Assembly: GCA_003519445.1 (NCBI GenBank)
Contig: DOWS01000052.1
Span: 1 to 18,111 of the forward strand
DNA from: Candidatus Daviesbacteria bacterium
GTDB lineage: Bacteria > Patescibacteriota > Microgenomatia > Daviesbacterales > UBA10151
Direction of reading: 5' to 3'
Length of the DNA stretch: 18,111 nucleotides
In this document: one piece after another, positions 7,082 through 14,177 of the stretch
Layout: every line of letters starts with the position of its first letter
How positions within the stretch are numbered: the stretch's first letter is position 1
Program-made: the position numbers and the translations under genes
Notes under the pieces: generated by a model
Database searches by the model: none
What the model was told of the DNA's origin: nothing
What the model saw: only the letters and a program-made list of their open reading frames with translations

Positions 7082-7921
7082 ATGAGTATTAAGAAACAAA
7101 AAATGTCTTGGAGTTTTAAGGATCTTATTGGACCTTTACTCCAAGCTAAAATGGATTATAAATGGTTTGGTGTAAGAAAAAATCTAAACTACGAAAAAGC
7201 CTCATTCCTCCCTATTAGCAAAGAGTTTAATATAGATATTTTATCAATTAGAAAAGAATTTAATATACCAAAATTAACCCCTGATAAAGATCATCACCTT
7301 ATTATGAATACTGAAATTGAATTTGAAGACTCAAATTGGCTTTATGGAAAACCTGACCTATTTATTAATCAGTGGGAGGAACGCATAACAGAATTGCTTC
7401 ATAAGTATAGGCTTCCTGTAAGTTTTATGGATTGGGTAGAGTGGAATATCCTTTATGGAAAACCTAAAACCTACCCTCACTACAATATAGAAACATTCTC
7501 TGAAATCATCAAAAACCCCCAAGAAGCAAATAGAATAGGCTTAACAATAGGCGAGAAAAAACTCCTGCTAGAATACTTAAGGTTTGTAATTAAATCCACG
7601 AAAGGTAAGAGAAAGAGTACTCTTAAAAAATCATTTATACAGCTAGAAAAAGTAATTAATCAAAGCAAAAATCAAAGACGCAGATCAAGAACACTAAAAA
7701 CAAGTATGAAAACTTTAAAGGTGGGTCCATTACAAAGAGATGTTCAAGAGGAAACTTATACTCGGAATCAGAACAAATTAATGTATGAAGACATTATACC
7801 TAATATTTTCACCATTGAAGAAGAAATAAAGATTGGACCTAAAAGATTAAATGCACGACTTAGGAAACAGAAGGAAAGACTTTTAAAACGCCACATTCAG
7901 CCTCAAAAAATTAAAAATTAG
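7082..7921 (+). CDS. Hypothetical basic protein of the mobile element
   Basis: 279 residues. I do not recognise the family. The N-terminal half has acidic and aromatic segments with two small echoes: KEFNI occurs twice (about residues 48-62), and LYGKP occurs twice (about 87 and 123). The segment WEERITELLHKYRLPVSFMDWVEWNILYGKPKTYP is the most sequence-distinctive part. The C-terminal half is strongly basic, with KGKRKSTLKKS, QRRRSRTLKTS and a closing RLRKQKERLLKRH, which suggests nucleic-acid binding. It begins the replication and recombination segment of the element, with its own promoter candidate. Possible roles are replication initiation or DNA binding; there is no direct sequence support for either. 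Confidence 0.75.
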   Translation: MSIKKQKMSWSFKDLIGPLLQAKMDYKWFGVRKNLNYEKASFLPISKEFNIDILSIRKEFNIPKLTPDKDHHLIMNTEIEFEDSNWLYGKPDLFINQWEERITELLHKYRLPVSFMDWVEWNILYGKPKTYPHYNIETFSEIIKNPQEANRIGLTIGEKKLLLEYLRFVIKSTKGKRKSTLKKSFIQLEKVINQSKNQRRRSRTLKTSMKTLKVGPLQRDVQEETYTRNQNKLMYEDIIPNIFTIEEEIKIGPKRLNARLRKQKERLLKRHIQPQKIKN

Positions 7922-7962
7922 TGTCACTTTCTCCGTTTTAAGCTCCTGTAGACTAGTGCTTA

Positions 7963-8100
7963 ATGAGTATCAATATTAAGGATAAGCAAAAACATCAATT
8001 AGAAATGGCTGCAGAACAATGGGTCAATATAGTATTCGCCCATTTACAGCATAAAAAACAATTCCTGACCAAAAAGAATAAAAATAACTATGGAAAATAA
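7963..8100 (+). CDS. Small 45-residue ORF upstream of the DUF5659 gene
   Basis: The frame starts at ATG 7963 and ends with TAA at 8098-8100, giving 45 residues: a basic start (MSINIKDKQKHQ), an amphipathic helix (LEMAAEQWVNIVFAHLQHKK) and a basic tail. It overlaps the start of the DUF5659 gene by 11 bases, the kind of overlap seen between cotranscribed genes. The position, the overlap and the plausible helix favour a real gene. No known family can be named, and no Shine-Dalgarno site is visible. Confidence 0.5.
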   Translation: MSINIKDKQKHQLEMAAEQWVNIVFAHLQHKKQFLTKKNKNNYGK

Positions 8101-8335
8101 TAAAAACATCTTTTCTACTGACTCATTTGTTCTGGCAAGTTACCTCCTTTGTGAGTCATTAAAACTCACATCTATAAATAGGGATAATCCCAAGAGAATG
8201 ATTTTTGTATTTGAAGACTCCACGCAAAGAAAGCCGCTAATAGAGCTTTTCTTTTCATATAAAGCTCAAGTTGAGCCTAATCGGTTCTATTCTGCCCAAA
8301 GAAACTTAAAACAAATGATTTATCAAAATAAATAG
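8090..8335 (+). CDS. DUF5659 domain protein
   Basis: 81 residues, the usual size for this family. The pattern STDSFVLASYLLCESLKL, then MIFVFEDS and ELFFSYKAQVEPNRFYSAQRNLKQMIY, matches DUF5659: a hydrophobic first helix, a short strand with F-x-F-E-D, and a C-terminal helix in which a conserved aromatic precedes the final basic residues. The biochemical role is not known to me. It is a frequent neighbour of recombinases and replication genes in Patescibacteria mobile elements, which is how it sits here, between a small ORF and a replication protein. AGGAG at 8334-8338, at its stop, serves the next gene. Confidence 0.72.
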   Translation: MENNKNIFSTDSFVLASYLLCESLKLTSINRDNPKRMIFVFEDSTQRKPLIELFFSYKAQVEPNRFYSAQRNLKQMIYQNK

Positions 8336-8345
8336 GAGTATAAAA

Positions 8346-9164
8346 ATGGATAAGTTTAGTAAGGGATTCACCAGAGTCCCAAATAAGATAAGTAATATAT
8401 TGCCTCTTATTGACCTCAGTGCTAGAGGGTGGAGAGTCTTTTGGCTAGTTTTAAGATTAACTCACGGGTGCCAATGCAGATGGGCTAAGTTGAAAAAATC
8501 AGACCTAAAAACAATAGGCATACTTCCATCATCTGCCAAAAAGGTTTTAGATACACTCCTCACCAAAGGGTATATCATACAGAACGGAAAAACCAAAGAG
8601 TACAGACTAAATGAAGAATACCTGAGTTCGGAAGTTACCAAAAAGGTAGGTTTTGAACTTGAGAAACTACGAAGTTTAATAGCAGTTCAGTTAAAAGAGA
8701 GGAGTTCTCAATTCCGTAATAAAATAATTACTGAACCGGTAATAAACGACTTATTAGATGAAGAATATTCAGGTTATCAAAGTAGTAACAATGAGGGGTT
8801 ACTAGATAAAGAAGGTTCAAATTCAAATGAGAGTGATTCTATACCTCCGAAAGATAGATTAAATAAAGAATTAAATAAACCGATAGATAGAAATTCTTCT
8901 AAGGAAGTAGCGCAGTACAGAGGTAAGGTCAATCCGTACAACTTCCCGATCATGAACTATGGTCAGGAACAAATCCTTAAAGCTTGGGAAATGCTGGAAC
9001 CCGATAAACCCGATAGCTTCGATTTTTACCTCTCTGCACTAAAGAAGGGGGTGCCTGGGGATAAGCTTATGGAGTTTGCCAACGATCTAGTCGACAGTCG
9101 AGTTAAAAATAAAGGTGCTGTATTTGTAAAGAAGGTGGAGGAATATCTGAAAAGAAGAAACTAG
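8346..9164 (+). CDS. Replication protein O-like winged-helix protein
   Basis: 272 residues. Residues about 8-95 (FTRVPNKISNILPLIDLSARGWRVFWLVLRLTHG..., then DLKTIGILPSSAKKVLDTLLTKGYIIQN) resemble the N-terminal winged helix of phage replication protein O, which binds the origin. The middle (about 120-195) is acidic, Asn/Ser-rich and probably disordered. A C-terminal helical region (about 200-272) may recruit a helicase, by analogy with lambda O; that partner is not visible here. AGGAG at 8334-8338 is a good Shine-Dalgarno site 7 nt before the ATG. Its position just before the recombinase suggests the element replicates when excised. Similarity is by pattern only, so the family call is moderate. 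Confidence 0.65.
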   Translation: MDKFSKGFTRVPNKISNILPLIDLSARGWRVFWLVLRLTHGCQCRWAKLKKSDLKTIGILPSSAKKVLDTLLTKGYIIQNGKTKEYRLNEEYLSSEVTKKVGFELEKLRSLIAVQLKERSSQFRNKIITEPVINDLLDEEYSGYQSSNNEGLLDKEGSNSNESDSIPPKDRLNKELNKPIDRNSSKEVAQYRGKVNPYNFPIMNYGQEQILKAWEMLEPDKPDSFDFYLSALKKGVPGDKLMEFANDLVDSRVKNKGAVFVKKVEEYLKRRN

Positions 9165-9190
9165 CTTATACAATTTTATCTATTATATAG

Positions 9191-9196
9191 TATAAT
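9191..9196 (+). promoter_or_regulatory. Candidate -10 for the serine recombinase
   Basis: A perfect TATAAT lies 24 nt before the ATG at 9221 in a very AT-rich 56-base gap. The best -35 is poor (TTATAC at 9166-9171, 19-nt spacer). The tract also holds imperfect repeats of TATAATTAAG/TATAAGTAAT, which might be a regulator site. Confidence 0.35.
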
Positions 9197-9220
9197 TAAG
9201 TATAAGTAATAAGCATAAAT

Positions 9221-10813
9221 ATGAAGAACTGTTATATCTATTTAAGAGTAAGTACAGACGAACAAGCCAACGAGGGATTCTCCCTAGATAATCAAAAACG
9301 AGCCTGCTTAGATTACGCTCAGATGTGTAGCTATCATGTTAAAAGAATCTTTGAAGATGGCGGTAAAAGCGGTAGAACAACAGATAGACCGGCATTTCAA
9401 GAACTGTTAACCCTACTTCGAGAAAGTCCTGTAGATGCAGTTATTATTTATAAGATTGACCGATTTGCCAGGAATGTTGGGGATTTCTCCGAAATAAGAA
9501 AACAGTTTAAAAACATGGGCGTTAAGCTCCTCTCTGTGTCCGAAAACGGTGATGTGACCGAAGGACTAATAGGAAATATCTTTGCTTCTGTTGCGGAGTG
9601 GGAGTCAGAGGTAAACGGACAAAGGACTAAGGATGCTTTGATGCAGAAATTTAGGGAAGGTTGGCAGCCAACCCCTCCTCCACTTGGCTATATAAGCATT
9701 GGCGGAGATCGAGAAAGAAAAACTTGTGAACCGGATCCTTATGTGGCGTCAATCATAAAAGAATTGTATGAGATTTATTCCACTGGCAATTACTCGATCT
9801 TAGAACTCCAAGAGTGGCTTAGCGATAAAAATTTGGTATCTAAAACCGGTACAGGACTAGGACATAGCGTTATAGGTAATATTCTTAATAATCCTTTTTA
9901 TTACGGTCTTATCCGCTGGAAAGGTGAATCAAAGATAGGAAAACATATCCCTATTATTACTAAGGATTTATTTGAAACCTGCCAGTATGTTTTAGCAAAG
10001 CACAGAAACTTTTTAATGAGACGCAGAGTCCACGATTTCCTCTTAAGAGGTTTTATCTATTGCGGTGAGTGCGGTCAAAGATATACCGCTGAATGGCATG
10101 TAGATGCGGTAAAACTTAAGAAACGAGGCGGAAAGATAGGATATTACCATTGCAAGAAATTAGGCAGAAATGGCTGTCCTGCCCCGTATGTGGAGCTAAC
10201 AAACTTAGAGAACCAAACTATGGAAGAATTTAAAAAAATGCAATTTAGCCAAGAATTTATAGATGCTGTGGTCCGCAAAACTAAGGAACGCCTAGAAAAC
10301 ACCCGCAAAACTGCAGATTCTTTAAAACAAGGCATGATAAACCAAAAAACAGCTTTTGAAAATAAAAGGAATAAATTGGAAGATGCCTTATTAGATGCCA
10401 CTATTGATAGAGACACTTTTAAGAGAAAACATTCAGAAATTCAGGATAAAATCCTTAACCTAGAGACTCAAATGCAGGAGATCGATGCCCAAAGCCAGAT
10501 AGATATTGAGCTTATTGATGAAGTTCTAGCCTTTACTAGAAACATTTATCAAACTTATTCTGAAGCCCCAGATTTTCTAAAAAGGCACTATCTAAGGTTC
10601 TTTTATGAAAAGATAATTGTAAGAAATAAAGAGATTACAGAAGCAGTGCCAACTCCGATTTTCGCATCCCTGCTTGCTAATCAGCAGGTTATAATAACAG
10701 ACTTGAGCTCCCCCGCGTGGATTCGAACCACGAACCTCGATCTTACAAGTGCCCCCGCCTTTGGGCGGGGCTTGGACTATCTCATATTCGTGATCCACCA
10801 ATGTGGATTTTAG
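9221..10813 (+). CDS. Large serine recombinase (integrase) of the mobile element
   Basis: 530 residues. The resolvase catalytic domain (about 1-145) has YLRVSTDEQ with the nucleophile Ser11 and Arg9, and YKIDRFARN with the catalytic Asp-Arg pair. A Recombinase domain (about 155-260) starts PPLGYI. A zinc-ribbon domain (about 275-330) has CGECG and a second Cys pair (C in YYHCKK and NGCPAP). A coiled coil (about 370-430) follows, and the core ends near RNKEITEAVPTPIFASLL. The final 35 or so residues, from SPAWIRTTNL onward, are encoded antisense to tRNA-Asn and its intron, so the native C-terminus depends on where the element joins the chromosome. It should carry out integration and excision at att sites; the tRNA 3' end is the best candidate. 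Other genes of the element lie upstream on the same strand. Confidence 0.93.
   Translation: MKNCYIYLRVSTDEQANEGFSLDNQKRACLDYAQMCSYHVKRIFEDGGKSGRTTDRPAFQELLTLLRESPVDAVIIYKIDRFARNVGDFSEIRKQFKNMGVKLLSVSENGDVTEGLIGNIFASVAEWESEVNGQRTKDALMQKFREGWQPTPPPLGYISIGGDRERKTCEPDPYVASIIKELYEIYSTGNYSILELQEWLSDKNLVSKTGTGLGHSVIGNILNNPFYYGLIRWKGESKIGKHIPIITKDLFETCQYVLAKHRNFLMRRRVHDFLLRGFIYCGECGQRYTAEWHVDAVKLKKRGGKIGYYHCKKLGRNGCPAPYVELTNLENQTMEEFKKMQFSQEFIDAVVRKTKERLENTRKTADSLKQGMINQKTAFENKRNKLEDALLDATIDRDTFKRKHSEIQDKILNLETQMQEIDAQSQIDIELIDEVLAFTRNIYQTYSEAPDFLKRHYLRFFYEKIIVRNKEITEAVPTPIFASLLANQQVIITDLSSPAWIRTTNLDLTSAPAFGRGLDYLIFVIHQCGF
10708..10745. other. Probable attachment site at the tRNA-Asn 3' end
   Basis: This 38-nt stretch is the 3' exon of tRNA-Asn. 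The recombinase gene abuts and overlaps it, and the tRNA 3' end points toward the element, the geometry of integration into a tRNA 3' end with the tRNA kept intact. The expected second copy of the 3' exon sequence is not in the window, so the other junction would lie left of base 1. The exact crossover cannot be read. Confidence 0.4.
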
Positions 10814-10993
10814 AACCTGGGCGTATAGTCTCTGAACCTTGTCGCCGACGGCGACCTTGGCTGCGGATTACCATTTTAAAGGTTTCCCGATCCACCTTCA
10901 CTAAAGTTTCGGTGAATCCTACATAGCTTTTAGCGATGTAGGACAATTAACCCAGTTTTCAACTCCGATTTCTCGGAGAAGCTGCAATATTTT
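10746..10993 (-). ncRNA. Group I intron (248 nt) between anticodon bases 35 and 36
   Basis: The intron has no ORF. P1 forms across the 5' splice site as CUGU|AA-AAUA-UUGCAG, with the required U·G wobble at the last exon base, and the intron ends in G. Other perfect stems are P2 CUCCGA-GAAA-UCGGAG (GNRA loop), a stem UCCUACAU/AUGUAGGA, P3 CUGGG/CCCAG, P6-extension GUCGCC-GUC-GGCGAC, P8 AUCCAC-AUUG-GUGGAU and P9 CCCCGCC-CAAA-GGCGGGG. P7 pairs GACUAU with AUAGUC. Core elements are visible: P-like AUCGGGAAACC, Q-like UAAUCCGCAGCCAAG, R-like GUUCAGAGACUAUACG and S-like AGAUAGUCC. The set is what active self-splicing introns of the cyanobacterial tRNA-Leu or proteobacterial tRNA-Arg type show. The subgroup (probably IC3) is inferred. 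Confidence 0.88.
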
Positions 10994-11092
10994 ACAGGAT
11001 CTCGCTCTACCATTGAGCTACAGGGGATTATCAATGTACGGGTGTTATTTTACCATCCAACAGCGCTGAAATCCACCTCAACTTTTTATTCA

Positions 11093-11135
11093 ATAAAAAA
11101 ATAGATTGCCATGTCGCTTCGTTCCTCGCAATGAC
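11093..11135 (-). terminator. rpoD terminator formed by a widespread palindromic repeat
   Basis: On the minus strand, 8 nt or so beyond the rpoD stop, the element ATTGCGAGGAACGAAGC followed by GACATGGCAAT folds ends-together (ATTGC/GCAAT) and is directly followed by CTA and a run of seven T. It therefore has the shape of an intrinsic terminator, for rpoD and perhaps to insulate tRNA-Asn. The same repeat word is found across many unrelated bacterial genomes (the VIARNEATWQS peptide is its translation), so it is likely a mobile or selfish short repeat captured here. A second AT hairpin (CTTTTTATT/AATAAAAAAA) overlaps it. Confidence 0.55.
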
Positions 11136-11142
11136 AGAAAAA

Positions 11143-12234
11143 TTATTCCAAATAATCACGCAGTTTTTTGGCCCGGGTGGGGTGTTTGAGTTTCCTGACA
11201 GCTTTGGCTTCAATTTGGCGGATCCGCTCTCTGGTTACTCCAAACTCCCTGCCCACTTCCTCCAGTGTCCTCTGTTTGCCGTCTTCCAGGCCAAAGCGGA
11301 GCTGCAACACTCTTTTTTCCCGCGGTGAGAGAGTATCCAAAACTTCATCCAGATGAATTTTTAAAAGCTCTCTTGTTGCTTGCTCATCCGGCTGCAAACC
11401 CTGATCCGCTATAAAATCTCCCAAATGTGAATCCTCTTCATCCCCCACCGGAGTTTCGAGCGATGTTGGTTCCTGCGAAACCTTAACAATTTCCCGGGCT
11501 TTTTGGGGATCTATGCCTAAAACCGCTGCCACCTCTTCCGGGGTTGGCTCCCTACCCAGCTCCTGCATCATCCTTCTCTGTGTCCTGTTAAACCTATTAA
11601 TAGTCTCCACCATGTGAACCGGAATTCTAATAGTTCTGGCCTGATCAGCAATCGCTCTGGTGATAGCCTGACGGATCCACCAGGTGGCATAGGTAGAAAA
11701 TTTATAGCCCCTTCTCCAGTCGTATTTATCAACCGCGCGCATCAAACCAATATTTCCTTCCTCTATCAAATCGAGTAAACTCATTCCCCGCCCTACATAT
11801 TTTTTGGCTATGGAAACAACTAAACGCAAATTAGCGCTGATTAACCTGTCCCTGGATTTTTTCTCGCCTTTTTCCGCTTTTTTGGCCAATTCTATTTCAT
11901 CCAGGGCTGTTAAAAGGGGAATTTTACCAATATCCCGAAGGTACTGCCTAACCGGGTCAGTCACCGCCCCTTCTTCTAAAGTTGTCAATATCTCCAACTC
12001 TTTTTCCAGCTCCGATGCCCCTTTAACATCCGCCTCCAGCTCCTCTGCAGTTGTTTCAAATACATCCACTCCTGCTGCCAGAAGTTCTATATAAAATTCA
12101 TCCAGCGCTTCAATCGTTTCCTCCGGCTTGGGAAAAACCTGCAGGATTTCCTCCTGGGTAATAAAACCCCGCTGCTTTCCCATTTTCAAAAGCTTTTTTG
12201 TATCCAATGATAATTCTTTACTTTTTTTTGCCAT
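11143..12234 (-). CDS. rpoD: Primary (housekeeping) RNA polymerase sigma factor
   Basis: 363 residues, a short RpoD/SigA form. Region 1.2 begins at DPVRQYLRDIGKIPLL (about 93-108). Region 2 (about 130-205) has NLRLVVSIAKKYVGRGMSLLDLIEEGNIGLMRAVDKYDWRRGYKFSTYATWWIRQAI, the -10 recognition and melting helices. Region 3 follows (about 208-285), and region 4 (about 297-360) has LSPREKRVLQLRFGLEDG and the helix-turn-helix TLEEVGREFGVTRERIRQIEAKAVRKLKHP for the -35. The N-terminus (1-90) replaces region 1.1 with a short acidic segment. Region 2 and 4 residues are those of group 1 sigmas, not alternative ones. It lies 36 nt downstream of dnaG, the pairing known from the macromolecular synthesis operon. 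Confidence 0.97.
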   Translation of the reverse strand: MAKKSKELSLDTKKLLKMGKQRGFITQEEILQVFPKPEETIEALDEFYIELLAAGVDVFETTAEELEADVKGASELEKELEILTTLEEGAVTDPVRQYLRDIGKIPLLTALDEIELAKKAEKGEKKSRDRLISANLRLVVSIAKKYVGRGMSLLDLIEEGNIGLMRAVDKYDWRRGYKFSTYATWWIRQAITRAIADQARTIRIPVHMVETINRFNRTQRRMMQELGREPTPEEVAAVLGIDPQKAREIVKVSQEPTSLETPVGDEEDSHLGDFIADQGLQPDEQATRELLKIHLDEVLDTLSPREKRVLQLRFGLEDGKQRTLEEVGREFGVTRERIRQIEAKAVRKLKHPTRAKKLRDYLE

Positions 12235-12256
12235 AATTATAGTCGCTTTCGCTTCT

Positions 12257-12275
12257 TGTAACGCTTCGCGTTATA
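12257..12275. repeat. Hairpin in the dnaG-rpoD gap
   Basis: TGTAACGC-TTC-GCGTTATA forms an eight-pair stem with one G·T pair and a three-base loop, spanning the dnaG stop codon. It lacks a T run on the minus strand, so it is not a standard terminator. It may be an RNA processing or attenuation site that sets the rpoD to dnaG ratio, by analogy with the E. coli operon. That role is inference. Confidence 0.4.
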
Positions 12276-14040
12276 GATTCTTCAGTTTAACTGACAAATC
12301 CCTGAACCTTTTAGTCAACACTGTCAACGCTTCTATCTTACCAAAACTCTCGGCATTTTTTATTTCATGGGAGAGCTTTTGCAGCGAAGCTTTAATCAGG
12401 GCTTTTTTAAGTTCAGATATTACCTGTTCCAATTCTTTTTGCCAGAGTTCAGGCCCGGAAAGCTTATCATCCAGTTCAGTCAAATACAATCTGTCCACTT
12501 CCAGCAATAATTCTTTCGGCAAATCAGATGCAAACTCATTAATGCTAAAAGCCTTGCTTTTGAAAGAGATTGAATCCAAATATAAAAATAGCAGGACATA
12601 AATTTGCCTGAATGATTCCCTTAAAAATAAAGTTTCAGGAAAACCCGGCACAAAAACAAAATCCTTGGGAGGGTGAAGAAGAAGCGCTATTAAATACTCT
12701 TCCAAAAGCTCCCTGCGGGAACTTACTCCCACCGCATCATCTTTGGCTTGCTGCAGAATTTCCGTATAGTTTCTTTCCTTCCCTGCCCTAGCTTTTTCCA
12801 CAGCCTGGCGTAAAACCGTATCATCAATCTTTAAAAAATTGGACAATTTTTGGATATAATGATCGCGCAGCAAATCATCGCTGATTTTAGCCCAGACAGG
12901 CACCAGTTCATCACGGATTTGCCGCAGGTGAACAGGGTTTTTCAGATCAAACCTACCTGAAACAGACTGCAGATAATAATCATAAATTGCCGTGGCGTTC
13001 TTAATGGCGTTTTGCCAAAGTTTAATGTCTGTTTTAATAACTTCTGCCGCGTCTTTACCTTCGCTTAAACTGATAACCTTAATGTTAAATCCTGCTTTAT
13101 CTATCATCTCTATGCCACGTCTGGAAGCAGAATCCCCTGCCAGATCCATGTCAAAGCAAAGCAGTATATTCTGGCAGTATTTATTTACAAGATCAATTTG
13201 GCCTTCTGTTAAAGCAGTGCCTTTGGAAGCAATAACATTTTTTACTCCCATCTGATGGGATAAAATTACATCCATTTCTCCTTCTACCAAAACAGCCTCC
13301 TGCGCATTTCTGATCTCCCCTTTGGCAAAATTAAGGCCAAAAAGCATGTTTCCCTTATCAAAAATGGGGGTTTGGGGGGTGTTAATATATTTTGGTTCGG
13401 CATTATTCAATACCCTGCCGGAAAAACCTCTTAACTTGTCTTTTCCGTCAATCAAAGGAAAAGTTATTCTGCCCCTGAAACGGTCATAACTGCCTGTTTT
13501 GGAAGCCACACCTAATCCGGACAATACTATTTCAGAAACGCTAAATCCGCGTTTGAGTAAAAATTTAGTCAAAGACTCCCAGGAATTAGGGGCATAGCCC
13601 AAACCGAAAACTTCTATTGAAGCATCACTCAATCCTCTATTTTTTAAATACTCAAGAGCTTTTTTTCCTAAAGAGTGTTTGGTCAACAGATAATGGAAAA
13701 ATTCCTGGGCTTTTAAGTTTATTGCAAATAAGCGGTCTTTGAAATCTGTTCTGTCAGGAGTTTTTTTTAGGGCCACTCCTGCTTTTTTGGCTAACATTTC
13801 CAGCGCTTCTTTAAATTCCATGCTTTCTTTTTCCATTAAAAAGGTAAATACATCCCCTCCTTTCTGGCAACCAAAGCATTTAAAAATTTGCCTCTCGGGA
13901 GAAACTATAAAAGAAGGTGTTTTTTCGCTGTGGAAAGGACAATTGGCTTTAAAATTAATGCCGGCTTTTTTTAACGGCAGATATTCCTGCACCAAATCTA
14001 CGATATTAATTTTCTGTTTGATTAAATCCCTGTCATCCAT
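12271..14040 (-). CDS. dnaG: DNA primase DnaG
   Basis: 589 residues from the ATG at 14040; a longer open frame to 14256 was rejected because the family starts at this MDDRDLIKQKINIVDLVQEYL. The CHC2 zinc finger is C34-x2-H37 and C55-x2-C58 (CPFH, CFGC), which binds template. The primase core has YDRFRGRITFPLID at about 185-198. The TOPRIM domain follows, with E253 in LVEGEMD and D297/D299 in CFDMDLAGD, the metal-binding catalytic residues. A C-terminal helical region (about 360-589) corresponds to the helicase-binding domain. It makes RNA primers at the replication fork. No promoter or Shine-Dalgarno site is clear; the start lies near the divergent vapB promoter. Confidence 0.95.
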   Translation of the reverse strand: MDDRDLIKQKINIVDLVQEYLPLKKAGINFKANCPFHSEKTPSFIVSPERQIFKCFGCQKGGDVFTFLMEKESMEFKEALEMLAKKAGVALKKTPDRTDFKDRLFAINLKAQEFFHYLLTKHSLGKKALEYLKNRGLSDASIEVFGLGYAPNSWESLTKFLLKRGFSVSEIVLSGLGVASKTGSYDRFRGRITFPLIDGKDKLRGFSGRVLNNAEPKYINTPQTPIFDKGNMLFGLNFAKGEIRNAQEAVLVEGEMDVILSHQMGVKNVIASKGTALTEGQIDLVNKYCQNILLCFDMDLAGDSASRRGIEMIDKAGFNIKVISLSEGKDAAEVIKTDIKLWQNAIKNATAIYDYYLQSVSGRFDLKNPVHLRQIRDELVPVWAKISDDLLRDHYIQKLSNFLKIDDTVLRQAVEKARAGKERNYTEILQQAKDDAVGVSSRRELLEEYLIALLLHPPKDFVFVPGFPETLFLRESFRQIYVLLFLYLDSISFKSKAFSINEFASDLPKELLLEVDRLYLTELDDKLSGPELWQKELEQVISELKKALIKASLQKLSHEIKNAESFGKIEALTVLTKRFRDLSVKLKNL

Positions 14041-14131
14041 AATTTGAACAATCATCCAATCGCCCGTATAAATCATGGCCACTAGAGATTGTTGGGCCAA
14101 TTTTACTCCAAAATTTCCTTGAAAGCAAGGG

Positions 14132-14177
14132 TTGACAAAGAGATAATGGTGAACTATAATTGGTTCATTATGAACCA
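14132..14177 (+). promoter_or_regulatory. Consensus promoter with palindromic operator for the toxin-antitoxin pair
   Basis: TTGACA (14132-14137) and TATAAT (14155-14160) are both perfect, 17 nt apart. Immediately after is the perfect inverted repeat TGGTTCA-TTA-TGAACCA (14161-14177), covering the expected transcription start and the ATG at 14170. This is the layout of an autorepressed toxin-antitoxin operon, in which the antitoxin RHH domain would bind the palindrome. Confidence 0.85.

Larger units (their letters stand above)
10708..11027 (-). tRNA. tRNA-Asn(GUU) interrupted by a group I intron
   Basis: Exons are 10994-11027 (34 nt) and 10708-10745 (38 nt), giving a 72-nt mature tRNA. The acceptor stem pairs TCCCCTG with CGGGGGA (one G·U), with discriminator G73, as in bacterial tRNA-Asn. 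The D-arm is GCTC-AATGGTA-GAGC and the T-arm CGTGG-TTCGAAT-CCACG. After splicing, the anticodon loop is C-T-G-T-T-A-A with GTT at 34-36. The anticodon stem AGATC/GATCG has four pairs, with an A27·G43 mismatch at its top. CCA is not encoded (CTC follows G73). Read without the intron, the anticodon arm would not close, which is what reveals the insertion. The gene is downstream of rpoD on the same strand, after the rpoD terminator-like repeat. Confidence 0.88.

Noticed and set aside
10592..10801. Minus-strand open frame of 69 codons over the tRNA 3' exon
   Set aside because: It is the tRNA-Asn exon and intron read as protein; no coding features.
10717..10926. Plus-strand open frame of 69 codons across the intron
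   Set aside because: The frame is antisense to a well-structured group I intron; codon use and peptide (DSNHEPRSYK type) are typical of tRNA antisense artefacts.
11031..11213. Minus-strand 60-codon frame ending the rpoD region
   Set aside because: The peptide includes VIARNEATWQS, the well-known translation of a non-coding palindromic repeat.
14089..14169. Longer antitoxin start at 14089
   Set aside because: It lies upstream of the perfect TTGACA/TATAAT promoter, so the transcript could not include it.
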